A stretch of 64,000 bases of DNA from Mariniblastus sp. (GTDB taxonomy: Bacteria; Planctomycetota; Planctomycetia; Pirellulales; Pirellulaceae): NCBI GenBank assembly GCA_022447555.1, contig JAKVBF010000016.1:15500-79499 (forward strand), in the 5' to 3' direction. Below, one piece after another: positions 56,563 to 64,000 of the stretch; positions within the stretch are counted from its first letter, which is position 1, and the number at the start of each line of letters is the position of its first letter. Made by a program: the position numbers and the translations under genes. The notes under the pieces were generated by a model. The model was given only the letters and a program-made list of their open reading frames with translations, did no database searches and was not told the origin of the DNA.

Positions 56563-57966
56563 ATGCCATTGCATGAAAAACGTTTAGCGGAAATCCGTGA
56601 AATGCTGGACGACGATGTTTACGCATCCACTGATTTGTCTCAGTCCATGCCTAAATATCATTTCCCCGGTTCCGAACAGGCTCCCAAAGACGTTTACTCC
56701 GCCGTTCGAGACGAATTGATGTTAGATGGAAATTCGCGCCAAAACCTTGCCACCTTCTGCCAAACGCTTGCCGAACCAGAGCTCCATGAACTGATGGATC
56801 TTTGCATGGATAAAAATATGGTCGACAAGGATGAATACCCCCAAACGGCTGAGATTGAATCCCGCTGTGTCCATATGTTGGCGGATTTATGGAATTCCCC
56901 GTCATCGGAGAGTACGGTCGGTTGTTCGACCGTTGGCTCAAGCGAGGCGGCGATGCTAGGTGGAATGGCAATGAAACGCGCCTGGGAAGACAAGCGAAAA
57001 GCAACCAATCAACCCTATGACAAACCGAACATGGTGTGTGGACCGGTTCAAGTTTGCTGGCACAAATTTGCCCGGTATTGGGATATCGAAATCCGTGAAA
57101 TTCCTATGGAAAAAAACCGGTTGATCATGACGCCCGAAGAGGTAGTCAAACGCTGCGACGAAAACACGATTGGCGTCGTCCCGACGCTTGGCGTCACCTT
57201 CACTTGCCAGTACGAACCGGTCAAAGCGGTCTCCGAAGCGCTCGATCAGTTAGAAAAAGAGAAGGGGCTTGATATTCGAATTCACGTCGACGGTGCGAGC
57301 GGTGGATTTCTGGCCCCATTCTGTGCGCCCGATTTAGAATGGGATTTCCGTTTACCTCGCGTCAAATCGATCAACACTTCAGGACACAAATTCGGTTTAT
57401 CTCCGTTGGGCGTTGGATGGGTGATTTGGCGCGATGTAAGCGATCTTCCAGAAGAGCTGATATTCTGGGTCAATTACCTAGGGGGTAACATGCGGGACAT
57501 CGGTTTGAATTTCTCTAGGCCTGGTGGGCAAATCATCTGTCAATATTACAACTTCCTCAGACTTGGTCGCGAGGGTTACCGACGCATTCACACATCGTGT
57601 TACGATACGGCAAAATATCTATCGGGCGAAATCGCTAAACTCGGACCTTTCGAAATAATGTATGATGGGGAAATGTCGGAAGGGATACCGGCTCTCTGCT
57701 GGAAGATGAAAGAGGGTGTGGATCCAGGTTTCAGCCTGTATGACTTTGCCGACCGGCTACGTGCCCGTGGCTGGCAGGTTCCCGCTTACGCCTTACCCGC
57801 GAATTGCAGTGAACTCCCAATTCAACGAATCCTCGTCCGGCATGGTGTCAGCCGCGATTTGGGAAGTCTGTTGCTCGGCGACATGAAGGCAGCGTTGGAA
57901 TACTTTAAAAACCACCCCATCGCCGTCCCCGTGACTCCTGCCGAAGCATCAGGCTTTCACCACTAA
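56563..57966 (+). CDS. gad: Glutamate decarboxylase
   Basis: A 467-residue PLP decarboxylase of the Gad family that converts glutamate to GABA plus CO2. [59 protein letters not shown] and the cofactor lysine in [13 protein letters not shown] (Lys 276) are diagnostic. The C-terminus lacks the extra pH-sensing tail seen in E. coli GadB by simple inspection, though this is hard to judge. GAGGAA precedes the ATG. GABA formation can aid acid tolerance or nitrogen metabolism; no antiporter is adjacent. Confidence 0.95.
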   Translation: MPLHEKRLAEIREMLDDDVYASTDLSQSMPKYHFPGSEQAPKDVYSAVRDELMLDGNSRQNLATFCQTLAEPELHELMDLCMDKNMVDKDEYPQTAEIESRCVHMLADLWNSPSSESTVGCSTVGSSEAAMLGGMAMKRAWEDKRKATNQPYDKPNMVCGPVQVCWHKFARYWDIEIREIPMEKNRLIMTPEEVVKRCDENTIGVVPTLGVTFTCQYEPVKAVSEALDQLEKEKGLDIRIHVDGASGGFLAPFCAPDLEWDFRLPRVKSINTSGHKFGLSPLGVGWVIWRDVSDLPEELIFWVNYLGGNMRDIGLNFSRPGGQIICQYYNFLRLGREGYRRIHTSCYDTAKYLSGEIAKLGPFEIMYDGEMSEGIPALCWKMKEGVDPGFSLYDFADRLRARGWQVPAYALPANCSELPIQRILVRHGVSRDLGSLLLGDMKAALEYFKNHPIAVPVTPAEASGFHH

Positions 57967-58046
57967 ATCAACTTGTTGTACAAACGGATATCAAACCCCC
58001 AACGCCGAATTTAGTTGCGAGCAACCACTAACACAAAGGCTGCCTT

Positions 58047-58274
58047 ATGAACAAAAAAAACCACGATACGACTCCCGGTTATCACAAACAAGACAAACAT
58101 GAAAAGAAAGGAAACACACATGTACCGCACTCAAGTGGTGCGATTCATAAAAACTGGAAGGCGTGGGTAGCCGTTGTACTCATGCTGTTGGCGATGGTCG
58201 CGTATGTCGTCTCCGAAGATGAAAGATGGCGTGGTGGCGGCCAAGGGGAAGACGTTCCCGCAGCTGCAGAATAA
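58047..58274 (+). CDS. Small single-helix membrane protein
   Basis: A 75-residue protein with a His/Lys-rich N-terminal half (residues 1-36) and one membrane helix (AWVAVVLMLLAMVAYVV, about 39-57), followed by an acidic tail. AAAGG lies before the ATG. Domain family is not recognised; the arrangement of a basic, His-rich cytoplasmic end and a helix is common among small planctomycete membrane proteins. It is downstream of gad (80 bases) and may be co-transcribed. Confidence 0.65.
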   Translation: MNKKNHDTTPGYHKQDKHEKKGNTHVPHSSGAIHKNWKAWVAVVLMLLAMVAYVVSEDERWRGGGQGEDVPAAAE

Positions 58275-58359
58275 AAAGCATGTCGACCAGTATCGTTTCA
58301 ACAGGGCAAAAGTTGGCTGCGCACCACTTCGCGCAGCCATTCCTTCATCTAGGGCCGGT

Positions 58360-58590
58360 TCACTTTCCCTTGGTAGCCTTTTCAACAGCCTGCTCCGCTG
58401 CCTTCAACAACTCGCCCGCCTCACCGCCAAGTTTTGTGGTGTCTTCTTTTAACTTTTCTCGGTTGATTTGCATCTCTATATCCGTCTCGTCCCTTTGATT
58501 GGTACGGTCAAACTTAAGCCAACCGGTCAGCATACCGAGGACCACAACAAAAAGAACCAAAGAGCAAAAACTCCCTACCATTTTACGCAT
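58360..58590 (-). CDS. Small membrane protein with coiled-coil tail
   Basis: A 76-residue product from ATG 58590, chosen because GGAG precedes it. A membrane helix (about 5-23, SFCSLVLFVVVLGMLTGWL) is followed by a charged, helical tail (MQINREKLKEDTTKLGGEAGELLKAAEQ). The family is unknown. It faces the preceding small gene and has no close relatives among the neighbours. Confidence 0.6.
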   Translation of the reverse strand: MRKMVGSFCSLVLFVVVLGMLTGWLKFDRTNQRDETDIEMQINREKLKEDTTKLGGEAGELLKAAEQAVEKATKGK

Positions 58591-59138
58591 ACGATTTCTC
58601 CAAAAATGAAATAGATCCGTCCCCAACAATTTATCTCGTGCGAGATCCATCGGTTAAAAAGTAACCGAAAGTAACTTTTCGACCGATATCGATTTTCTAG
58701 AACAATCGATTTTCTTCAACCGCGCATCTTTTTTTTTAAAACCATCGAACCTTATCGTTTCATCCATTTCGAACCTCCTTTTCTTAGACCAGTGGTTTCT
58801 TTACCCCTTGGAACGAACTACCGACACATAGAAAAAATCCGCATTCCCGTGGGATTCACCGCAAGGGTCGCAGGTTTCTTAGCGTTTGTAGGTATCGTAT
58901 GTCTTCACGACTTGGTCGTAATCCTCTCCATCACCAAGCAATCAGTACCGATTGGACAAAACTGATCGAAAAATTTCAAAGAATTCGCCGGGAAAAATCA
59001 CTTTTTCTGTTTTTTGTTTGACATAAAGGATGAACCAAACAAACTGAATAATGTCCCTAAGGGGTTCTCCGGTCGCCAACATCCTAAATTGGCGAACGTC
59101 GCGGGCCTCGCAATGGTTATCATTCATCTGGAATTATC
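58591..59138. other. Intergenic region upstream of the second PEP-CTERM gene
   Basis: About 550 bases. It holds only the doubtful 40-codon frame at 58899-59021 and the presumed promoters of the two divergent genes. No sigma-54-type site (TGGCAC-N5-TTGC), sometimes seen before PEP-CTERM genes, was found. Confidence 0.4.
58899..59021 (+). CDS. Possible small basic protein (40 aa)
   Basis: A 40-codon ATG frame (starts MSSRLGRNPLHHQ, ends FLFFV). AGGT lies ahead of the start. It is basic and helical with a hydrophobic end. Such short basic proteins occur in planctomycetes, but no firm match can be given; it may be chance. Confidence 0.25.
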   Translation: MSSRLGRNPLHHQAISTDWTKLIEKFQRIRREKSLFLFFV

Positions 59139-59990
59139 ATGAACCATCTCAAATCGACCCTGCAATTGTTGCTCGTCTTTTTCGTTTTCCTTGCCGGAAA
59201 CCCAGACTTGCAAGCGGATCTTGTCAACATTACGGACGGCACAAGCACCTTCCAATGGGATCCCGATGATGGAACCAACAGCCTCTCCTCGGACTACGGT
59301 AATTATTTCGCGAAATTCTCGCCGCTATTGCGTTATACGAACACGGTCGAGGGTTTAAAAACACGTGGCCTAGCAAATTTTACCGGCTCCGGTGTCAAGA
59401 AGGCAGCCGTAAGTCACACGGTTGTAAACGTTGGTAATTCAGCCGTGATGAACGTTACCTTTGGAACGCAAAACGGCCTCAGTCCTGTTGTCGAGGATTT
59501 GAATATGACTCTGGTTTTCTCCGTCGGAACCAACGAGTATGGCGGGGTCCTGGATTACGCCATGGCGGTCCAAAATGTTTCTGGGCGCGATCTCGACGTT
59601 GAACTGTTTTCCTACTACGACTGGGACATAGTCACGAACCAGAATTCTGGAAGTGATTTTGTATGGCGAGACTACGATGGTTTTGTCCAAGTCGGATCGG
59701 GAGGACCAGACCAACAAGTCTTTCACGGAACGAGCAGTCTTCAAAATTGGGAAGTTGCAGCCTGGAATACTCTCGAGTCAAAACTCCTCTCCAACGGTGA
59801 CCTATCCAATTCTGGAACTCCGTTTGCCACGGCTGACATGACAGCGGCATTCGGTTGGGATCTGGGAACGATGGCCGATGGCGAGACTCGAGGGGTCACT
59901 TTATTGATTGAAGCGATTCCAGAACCCAACAGTGCACTGTTACTTGCGATCACCTGTTTTGCAGCCAGCCTCGTCCGGCGCCGTAAATAA
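59139..59990 (+). CDS. PEP-CTERM sorting-signal exported protein
   Basis: A 283-residue secreted protein. The signal peptide (STLQLLLVFFVFLAGNPDLQA) and the PEP-CTERM tail (Ile-Pro-Glu-Pro, hydrophobic helix, RRRK at the end) frame a beta-rich middle of about 230 residues with no named domain. It contains repeated Asn/Asp/Ser/Thr-rich strands such as YDWDIVTNQNSGSDFVW. The tail marks it for exosortase-type processing and surface display. The sequence differs from the first PEP-CTERM protein of the window. A terminator follows the stop. Confidence 0.85.
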   Translation: MNHLKSTLQLLLVFFVFLAGNPDLQADLVNITDGTSTFQWDPDDGTNSLSSDYGNYFAKFSPLLRYTNTVEGLKTRGLANFTGSGVKKAAVSHTVVNVGNSAVMNVTFGTQNGLSPVVEDLNMTLVFSVGTNEYGGVLDYAMAVQNVSGRDLDVELFSYYDWDIVTNQNSGSDFVWRDYDGFVQVGSGGPDQQVFHGTSSLQNWEVAAWNTLESKLLSNGDLSNSGTPFATADMTAAFGWDLGTMADGETRGVTLLIEAIPEPNSALLLAITCFAASLVRRRK

Positions 59991-60410
59991 AGATAGGTAT
60001 TAGCCCAAAACAAAACACATTGGCCGGTTCCAGACCGGCCTTTATTTTTGCGCCTAGGGAATCGTCATCTGAATTTTTTAACTGCCTACAAAATTGTTTA
60101 ACACAGTCATTATTTGTCTCCGTAACGCAATTTTTAAGGTGTTTTTTCTGTTTCTAGGCTCACCGCGGCTGCCCACTTCCAACCGGGCAGATTTCATTGC
60201 GCCATTTCCTACAATTAAGCACTCCTTCGTTTGATACCCTCTGTAGCCTTTTCACTTGCATTGTTTATAAACACGACAACCTAATCCAACGACCATAACA
60301 ATGACCCACCCTAAAAAAAACTCTCCATTTCTAAGTACAACCTCTTTTTTTATACTACCCGTGTCCCGCCGACGCATCCCCTTTTCCAACCCTTTGATAG
60401 AGGCCAATCG
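59991..60410. other. Intergenic region between PEP-CTERM and VCBS genes
   Basis: About 420 bases containing the terminator at 60022-60049 and the VCBS gene's promoter; no other feature was recognised. Confidence 0.4.
60022..60049 (+). terminator. Rho-independent terminator
   Basis: Stem GGCCGGT/ACCGGCC with a 5-base loop is followed by TTTATTTTT. It lies 31 bases after the stop of the PEP-CTERM gene. Confidence 0.88.
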
Positions 60411-61553
60411 ATGCATCGAATATCACTGAACATCCTTTTGCTCGTTTTTTTGAACCCCCTCATTACCGATGCCGTTCGCGGTGTCCAAATGCCAACATTT
60501 CCCACTAATGGCCGCCTCACTCTAGGCCCCGAGGGGATGCTGACCGCTTCGGTACACTTAGCAGATCTAGACTCCGACCACGACCTAGACATTATCGTCG
60601 CCAATGGTCGGCATTGGCCCCAACGAAATCAGTTGTTTTTGAACCAAACGCGAAATCGCTTTACAGTCCAACGCCCCCTCGGGTCCGATGCCACAACCAC
60701 TTATGCAACGGTGCCGGCGGATCTGGATGGCGATGGTGACATTGACATCGCGGTTGGAAATGACATGGCCCCCAACCGCGTCTTTTTTAACGACGGCAAG
60801 GGGCGATTCGCTCCAGGCGGGATCTTCGGGGAAACGGCAAGCAATCGCAATTTAACACTGGCCGACATCGACCGCGACAATGATATTGATATACTTACTG
60901 CCTGCCGGGGCGGCCACAATATGATCTACCTCAATAACGGTAAAGGAAGTTTCAGTGAGGGTATACCTTATGGTACGGGGGATGACTCGACGATCAACGT
61001 GGCGGTCGGCGATTTCAACCGCGATGGCCACCCCGACCTCGCTTTGGCCAACCGGGGCGGTTCCGGATCTTGCCTGTTAATCAATGATGGATTCACCCGC
61101 TTCGAATCCCGAATCCAAATCGGTAACCCCCAGACTCAAACGCGGGGAATCGCTTTCGCGGATCTGAATCAAGATGGAAATCTGGATTTGGTCACCGCCA
61201 ACATTGGAGCCGAAAATAGGGTCTTTTTTGGGGATGGAAATACCGCATTTCGATCCGTTTCTTCCTTTGGCCGTGCCGATGGGAAATCTTATGCACTGGG
61301 CGTTGCGGATATGAATAACGACCAGCAGCCAGATGTGGTGATCGGCAACATGCAGCAATTGAACTCTGTCTTCTTCAACGATGGCAGCGGTACTTTATCT
61401 GAACCAATTAATTTTGGAGATCCGTCCGAAATGACTTACGGCGTTGCTTTGGGAGACGTCAACGATGACGGTCGAGTCGATATCATTGTCGCCAATTCAG
61501 GCTCGCCAAATCGAATCCACCTCAACCAAAAAAACCGTAAAACGAAAAACTGA
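60411..61553 (+). CDS. FG-GAP/VCBS-repeat beta-propeller protein
   Basis: A 380-residue exported protein. The signal peptide is followed by seven FG-GAP/VCBS repeats, each with a calcium-binding loop of the D-x-D/N-x-D/N-G-x-x-D type: DLDSDHDLDIIVANG, DLDGDGDIDIAVGN, DIDRDNDIDILTAC, DFNRDGHPDLALAN, DLNQDGNLDLVTAN, DMNNDQQPDVVIGN and DVNDDGRVDIIVAN. Together they form an integrin-alpha-like seven-bladed propeller. GAGG precedes the ATG. Such proteins are surface ligand-binding or adhesion modules in planctomycetes. The ligand is unknown. Confidence 0.93.
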   Translation: MHRISLNILLLVFLNPLITDAVRGVQMPTFPTNGRLTLGPEGMLTASVHLADLDSDHDLDIIVANGRHWPQRNQLFLNQTRNRFTVQRPLGSDATTTYATVPADLDGDGDIDIAVGNDMAPNRVFFNDGKGRFAPGGIFGETASNRNLTLADIDRDNDIDILTACRGGHNMIYLNNGKGSFSEGIPYGTGDDSTINVAVGDFNRDGHPDLALANRGGSGSCLLINDGFTRFESRIQIGNPQTQTRGIAFADLNQDGNLDLVTANIGAENRVFFGDGNTAFRSVSSFGRADGKSYALGVADMNNDQQPDVVIGNMQQLNSVFFNDGSGTLSEPINFGDPSEMTYGVALGDVNDDGRVDIIVANSGSPNRIHLNQKNRKTKN

Positions 61554-61773
61554 AACGGCCCACAGGAAACGACGTTTTCTCCAACCCCGAGATTGCTGAC
61601 ACGCCGGAACAGCAAAGAAACCCTTAAAGCTGTTCGGGCACGTGATCTGACACATGGATTGGTGTTTGATCGTCCACTGTTATGGTCTACATTATTGAAC
61701 AATCCAATTACGCCAGCCGATCACTGCTGCGGCCCGCGCATCTGCAACGGTTTTTCGTAACGCGAGTTTCTCT

Positions 61774-62478
61774 ATGATTTACATCTGTTTTGGTATGCCA
61801 AAATCAGCCAGTTCATTTGCTTTTCAACTCGCCTCTTCGATTGCGAATCAACAGACCCGCCAGCATGTTTTGCAACAGACATTGCCCGAACCGTTGCGTA
61901 ATCGTTTCCTTCTTGATCGCGTCGGCGAACAGGTCGATCAATTGCTTGAATTTATTCCCCGTGACGCACATTACGTCGTCAAAACCCACTCGCCTTTGGA
62001 TGAACGATTAAGAGGGCACATCGCGGATGGGAACGTGAGGGGCTGCATTTCAATTCGCAACCCGTTTGATATAGTGGTTTCATTAATGGATGCCGGTAAG
62101 CGAGAACGAACTTTGCCCTCCGGCAAGCAAAGAGCGTACTTTACCCAAATTCATAACCAACGGGACGCCATTGATCTACTCCCTCATATTATGGATAACG
62201 CCCGAACTTGGTTAGATTCATTATTCGACCAATTGGTAACGATCCCTTTTGTGCAGATATCGGAAAAGCCCTATGGCGTGGTAGAACAGATTTGTCAATC
62301 GATGGGTATACGGGCCGACCCCAACGCGATCGCGACCCCCTTTCTCCAAGATAAAACCTCGATCCTCGAGTTCAATATAGGACGATCAAACCGATGGAAC
62401 ACCGAATTAGATCTAACTCCTAACGACTCTATCGTTAGGGAAATGAAACGGTTCACCAAGCAATATGGCTTGGATTAA
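61774..62478 (+). CDS. Sulfotransferase domain protein
   Basis: A 234-residue protein with the PAPS-binding 5'-phosphosulfate loop MPKSASSFAFQL (motif at 8-19) and a second site SIRNPFDIVVSLMDAG that binds the 3'-phosphate, both typical of sulfotransferases. YVVKTHSPLDERL carries the usual catalytic-region His. It transfers sulfate from PAPS to a hydroxyl or amine acceptor, which is not evident. It is cytosolic (no signal) and stands alone. Planctomycetes carry many sulfatases and sulfotransferases. Confidence 0.88.
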   Translation: MIYICFGMPKSASSFAFQLASSIANQQTRQHVLQQTLPEPLRNRFLLDRVGEQVDQLLEFIPRDAHYVVKTHSPLDERLRGHIADGNVRGCISIRNPFDIVVSLMDAGKRERTLPSGKQRAYFTQIHNQRDAIDLLPHIMDNARTWLDSLFDQLVTIPFVQISEKPYGVVEQICQSMGIRADPNAIATPFLQDKTSILEFNIGRSNRWNTELDLTPNDSIVREMKRFTKQYGLD

Positions 62479-62533
62479 GCCGACGGCTACCCCACTTTTC
62501 CAGCCACACTACGACCCTCGCGGCAGGACACGG

Positions 62534-64000
62534 TTACTTGGACAACGAACCTTGCCTTAGCCGACTGGCGTCAAGTCGGACTTCATTGATTACCTTTCCG
62601 TCCATCCGCATCCACGTGGCAACCAAGACGGCTGGTTGGCACCGGTCATCAGCCACGATTCTTAAAAAAACATTAGGTACCGCTTCTCCCCAAATCAGAT
62701 TGGGATGGTCGACATTCAGGGAGGGTATGGTGCTAGCGTGCATCGGTGAGACGATCATTTGCCACAGCGGATATCCGACACGGTCGTCATAACGAAGAGC
62801 CCTAGAAGCGTGAATATCGCCACCCATTAGTATGACACCTTCGATTTTTTTGTCTCGAATAAACTTCATCAACGCAGTTCGCTCGTGCGCATACGTATCC
62901 CAATCATCTTTTTCCCCGTTCGTTTTATCGTCCCAGATCTGGCCGGTCGCAATGATTTTAAACGGAGCCGTCGATTGGACCAATCCATCTAAAAGCCATT
63001 CCCACTGACGTTTACCTAAACAGGTAGGCTTAGTCGGATCGACCGGCGAAGGTTCGGACTGTGAAAAGTAACGGGCATCTGCCAAAAAGACCTCAATGGG
63101 TCCTCGGCGAAATCGTGTGTAAATCCCCTGCTGCCCATCACCAAACGTTTGATGAGCTCGGTATTCCGTAAACGCTTTTCGGATCAGTTGTTTATCGGGT
63201 ACGTTTCCATCCGTATCATTTCCTCCAAAATCGTGATCATCCCAGGTACCCCAAATCGGTGTATTTCTACCGAGCGCCGCGAGCGTCGGGATTTGCAAGA
63301 ATTGTCGATGCTTTTCGCGGTTGACTGTCAGATTCGAAGAGTTGATATAAGGCGTGTCACCCAGCAAAACCAGTCCGTCAACACGCTCATCACGTATCCG
63401 TTGCCAAATATCGTAATATTCGGTGCTGGACGCACAGGACCCGAACGCCAACGAGACCTGACTGGGCGTCGAAAAATTACGATCCGTGCGGAATTGGCAT
63501 TCCCCCCCTCCGGCAACCACCGGGCCATTCTCAGAATGCCGTCGTATTTCATAGGAGTAGGACGTATCGGCTCTTAAATCATCGACATTCCACGTCAGGC
63601 AAAAATCATTCTCTTTTAAGGATTCCTTTATTAGCGTTTTTGTTTCAGCCTTATTCCCATATTCCCCTATTTCTGACACTAACAAGGCGTAGGTTCCTCC
63701 GGCGGTCGGACGGTACCATACCCGCGCGCCATTTGAATCTAGGTGCCCTAACATGGGTCCCGTTGCGAGTTCTGGCGGGACCGGAGTTGGTTGAACCGCA
63801 AGACTTTTTCCCGTTTTGACAGAGTTAATGTAGTCGAGCCAGTTCGCAAAGAATTTCCGACTCGTTTCAAAACCACTTTGCGGTACTATCAGCTCACTTT
63901 GAGGGTCATATACTTTGTCCAGCCAGAGACTGGTCACGACCACCCTACCACGCCCCCAACTCGCCTCCATAAGGACCGGGGCCCCTCGAACTGCCTTGGT
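62534..64000 (-). CDS. PhoD-type alkaline phosphatase (5' end outside the window)
   Basis: The gene runs off the right edge: the frame is open from base 64000, ten codons before the first ATG in it. The PhoD metallophosphatase domain is clear: FGSCASSTEYYDIWQRI, LLGDTPY, WGTWDDHDFGGNDTDGN, EVFLADARYF and GGDIHASR hold the metal- and phosphate-binding Asp, Asn and His. N-terminal to it (about residues 70-150 of the visible part) lies a fibronectin-like PhoD N domain (GPMLGHLDSNGARVWYRPTAGG). The part before that (GAPVLMEASWGRGRVVVTS) looks like a glutamine-amidotransferase/ThuA-like fragment. It hydrolyses phosphodiesters or monoesters with Ca/Fe and is probably exported. The true start is beyond the window. 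Confidence 0.88.
   Translation of the reverse strand, partial: TKAVRGAPVLMEASWGRGRVVVTSLWLDKVYDPQSELIVPQSGFETSRKFFANWLDYINSVKTGKSLAVQPTPVPPELATGPMLGHLDSNGARVWYRPTAGGTYALLVSEIGEYGNKAETKTLIKESLKENDFCLTWNVDDLRADTSYSYEIRRHSENGPVVAGGGECQFRTDRNFSTPSQVSLAFGSCASSTEYYDIWQRIRDERVDGLVLLGDTPYINSSNLTVNREKHRQFLQIPTLAALGRNTPIWGTWDDHDFGGNDTDGNVPDKQLIRKAFTEYRAHQTFGDGQQGIYTRFRRGPIEVFLADARYFSQSEPSPVDPTKPTCLGKRQWEWLLDGLVQSTAPFKIIATGQIWDDKTNGEKDDWDTYAHERTALMKFIRDKKIEGVILMGGDIHASRALRYDDRVGYPLWQMIVSPMHASTIPSLNVDHPNLIWGEAVPNVFLRIVADDRCQPAVLVATWMRMDGKVINEVRLDASRLRQGSLSK

Noticed and set aside
49242-57966. A complete glutamate/GABA acid-resistance system
   Set aside because: The permease is too far from gad, lies on the other strand and has no antiporter-specific signature that I can recognise.

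Overview
The window reads as a chromosomal segment of a planctomycete (Planctomycetota, most likely Pirellulales), on gene content alone. It carries a DUF1501 protein next to a cytochrome/DUF1549/DUF1553 (PSD1) protein, a PVC-type heme protein, a DUF1559 prepilin-like protein with its small lipoprotein partner, two PEP-CTERM proteins, DUF1573, SHD1/YHYH, ThuA, VCBS and sulfotransferase genes. These families are typical of that phylum. No phage, plasmid, insertion-sequence or CRISPR signature was seen.

Layout. 0.1-7.2 kb: a PadR regulator and its membrane partner, tRNA-Arg(CCT), a PEP-CTERM protein, a DUF3592 membrane protein, and a BlaI-type repressor followed by a visibly broken M56 (BlaR1-like) sensor peptidase whose C-terminal repeat tail is still open. 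7.3-17.9 kb: two divergent catabolic or respiratory operons. On the minus strand is PSD1-DUF1501; on the plus strand is Gfo/Idh/MocA oxidoreductase - PVC cytochrome/propeller protein - ThuA. 17.9-24.5 kb: DUF1573, an Nramp-fold transporter lacking the canonical metal ligands, an Mpv17/PMP22-like membrane protein, and a NatAB-type ABC exporter whose permease is fused to a CPBP (CAAX) protease. 25.1-28.3 kb: the housekeeping cluster rpsB-tsf-pyrH-frr. 28.4-39.6 kb: TerC, a double-GNAT protein, a Gld-like ABC system (ATPase, permease-GldG fusion, DUF4340), MgtE, IspG and TrmL. 39.7 kb: an initiator tRNA with unusual identity elements, then a voltage-sensor type K+ channel. 40.9-54.6 kb: DUF1559 plus lipoprotein, CobW GTPase, YHYH protein, a lipoprotein RidA with a Tat-like SelA-fold PLP enzyme, an NHL propeller, an APC permease, a membrane-anchored CotH kinase and an exported esterase. 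54.8-64 kb: aldehyde dehydrogenase, glutamate decarboxylase, small membrane proteins, PEP-CTERM, a seven-repeat VCBS protein, a sulfotransferase and a PhoD-type phosphatase cut by the window edge.

How the genes work together. The clearest functional units are the translation cluster, the Gfo/PVC-cytochrome/ThuA operon (probably periplasmic sugar oxidation with electron transfer to c-type heme), the two ABC export systems, and the RidA/PLP pair. No single gene cluster could be shown to be a wholly new system. The most unusual items are the M56 sensor pseudogene with its freed repeat tail, the Nramp-fold protein without metal ligands, the Mpv17-like protein in a bacterium, the exported RidA/PLP pair, and the variant initiator tRNA.
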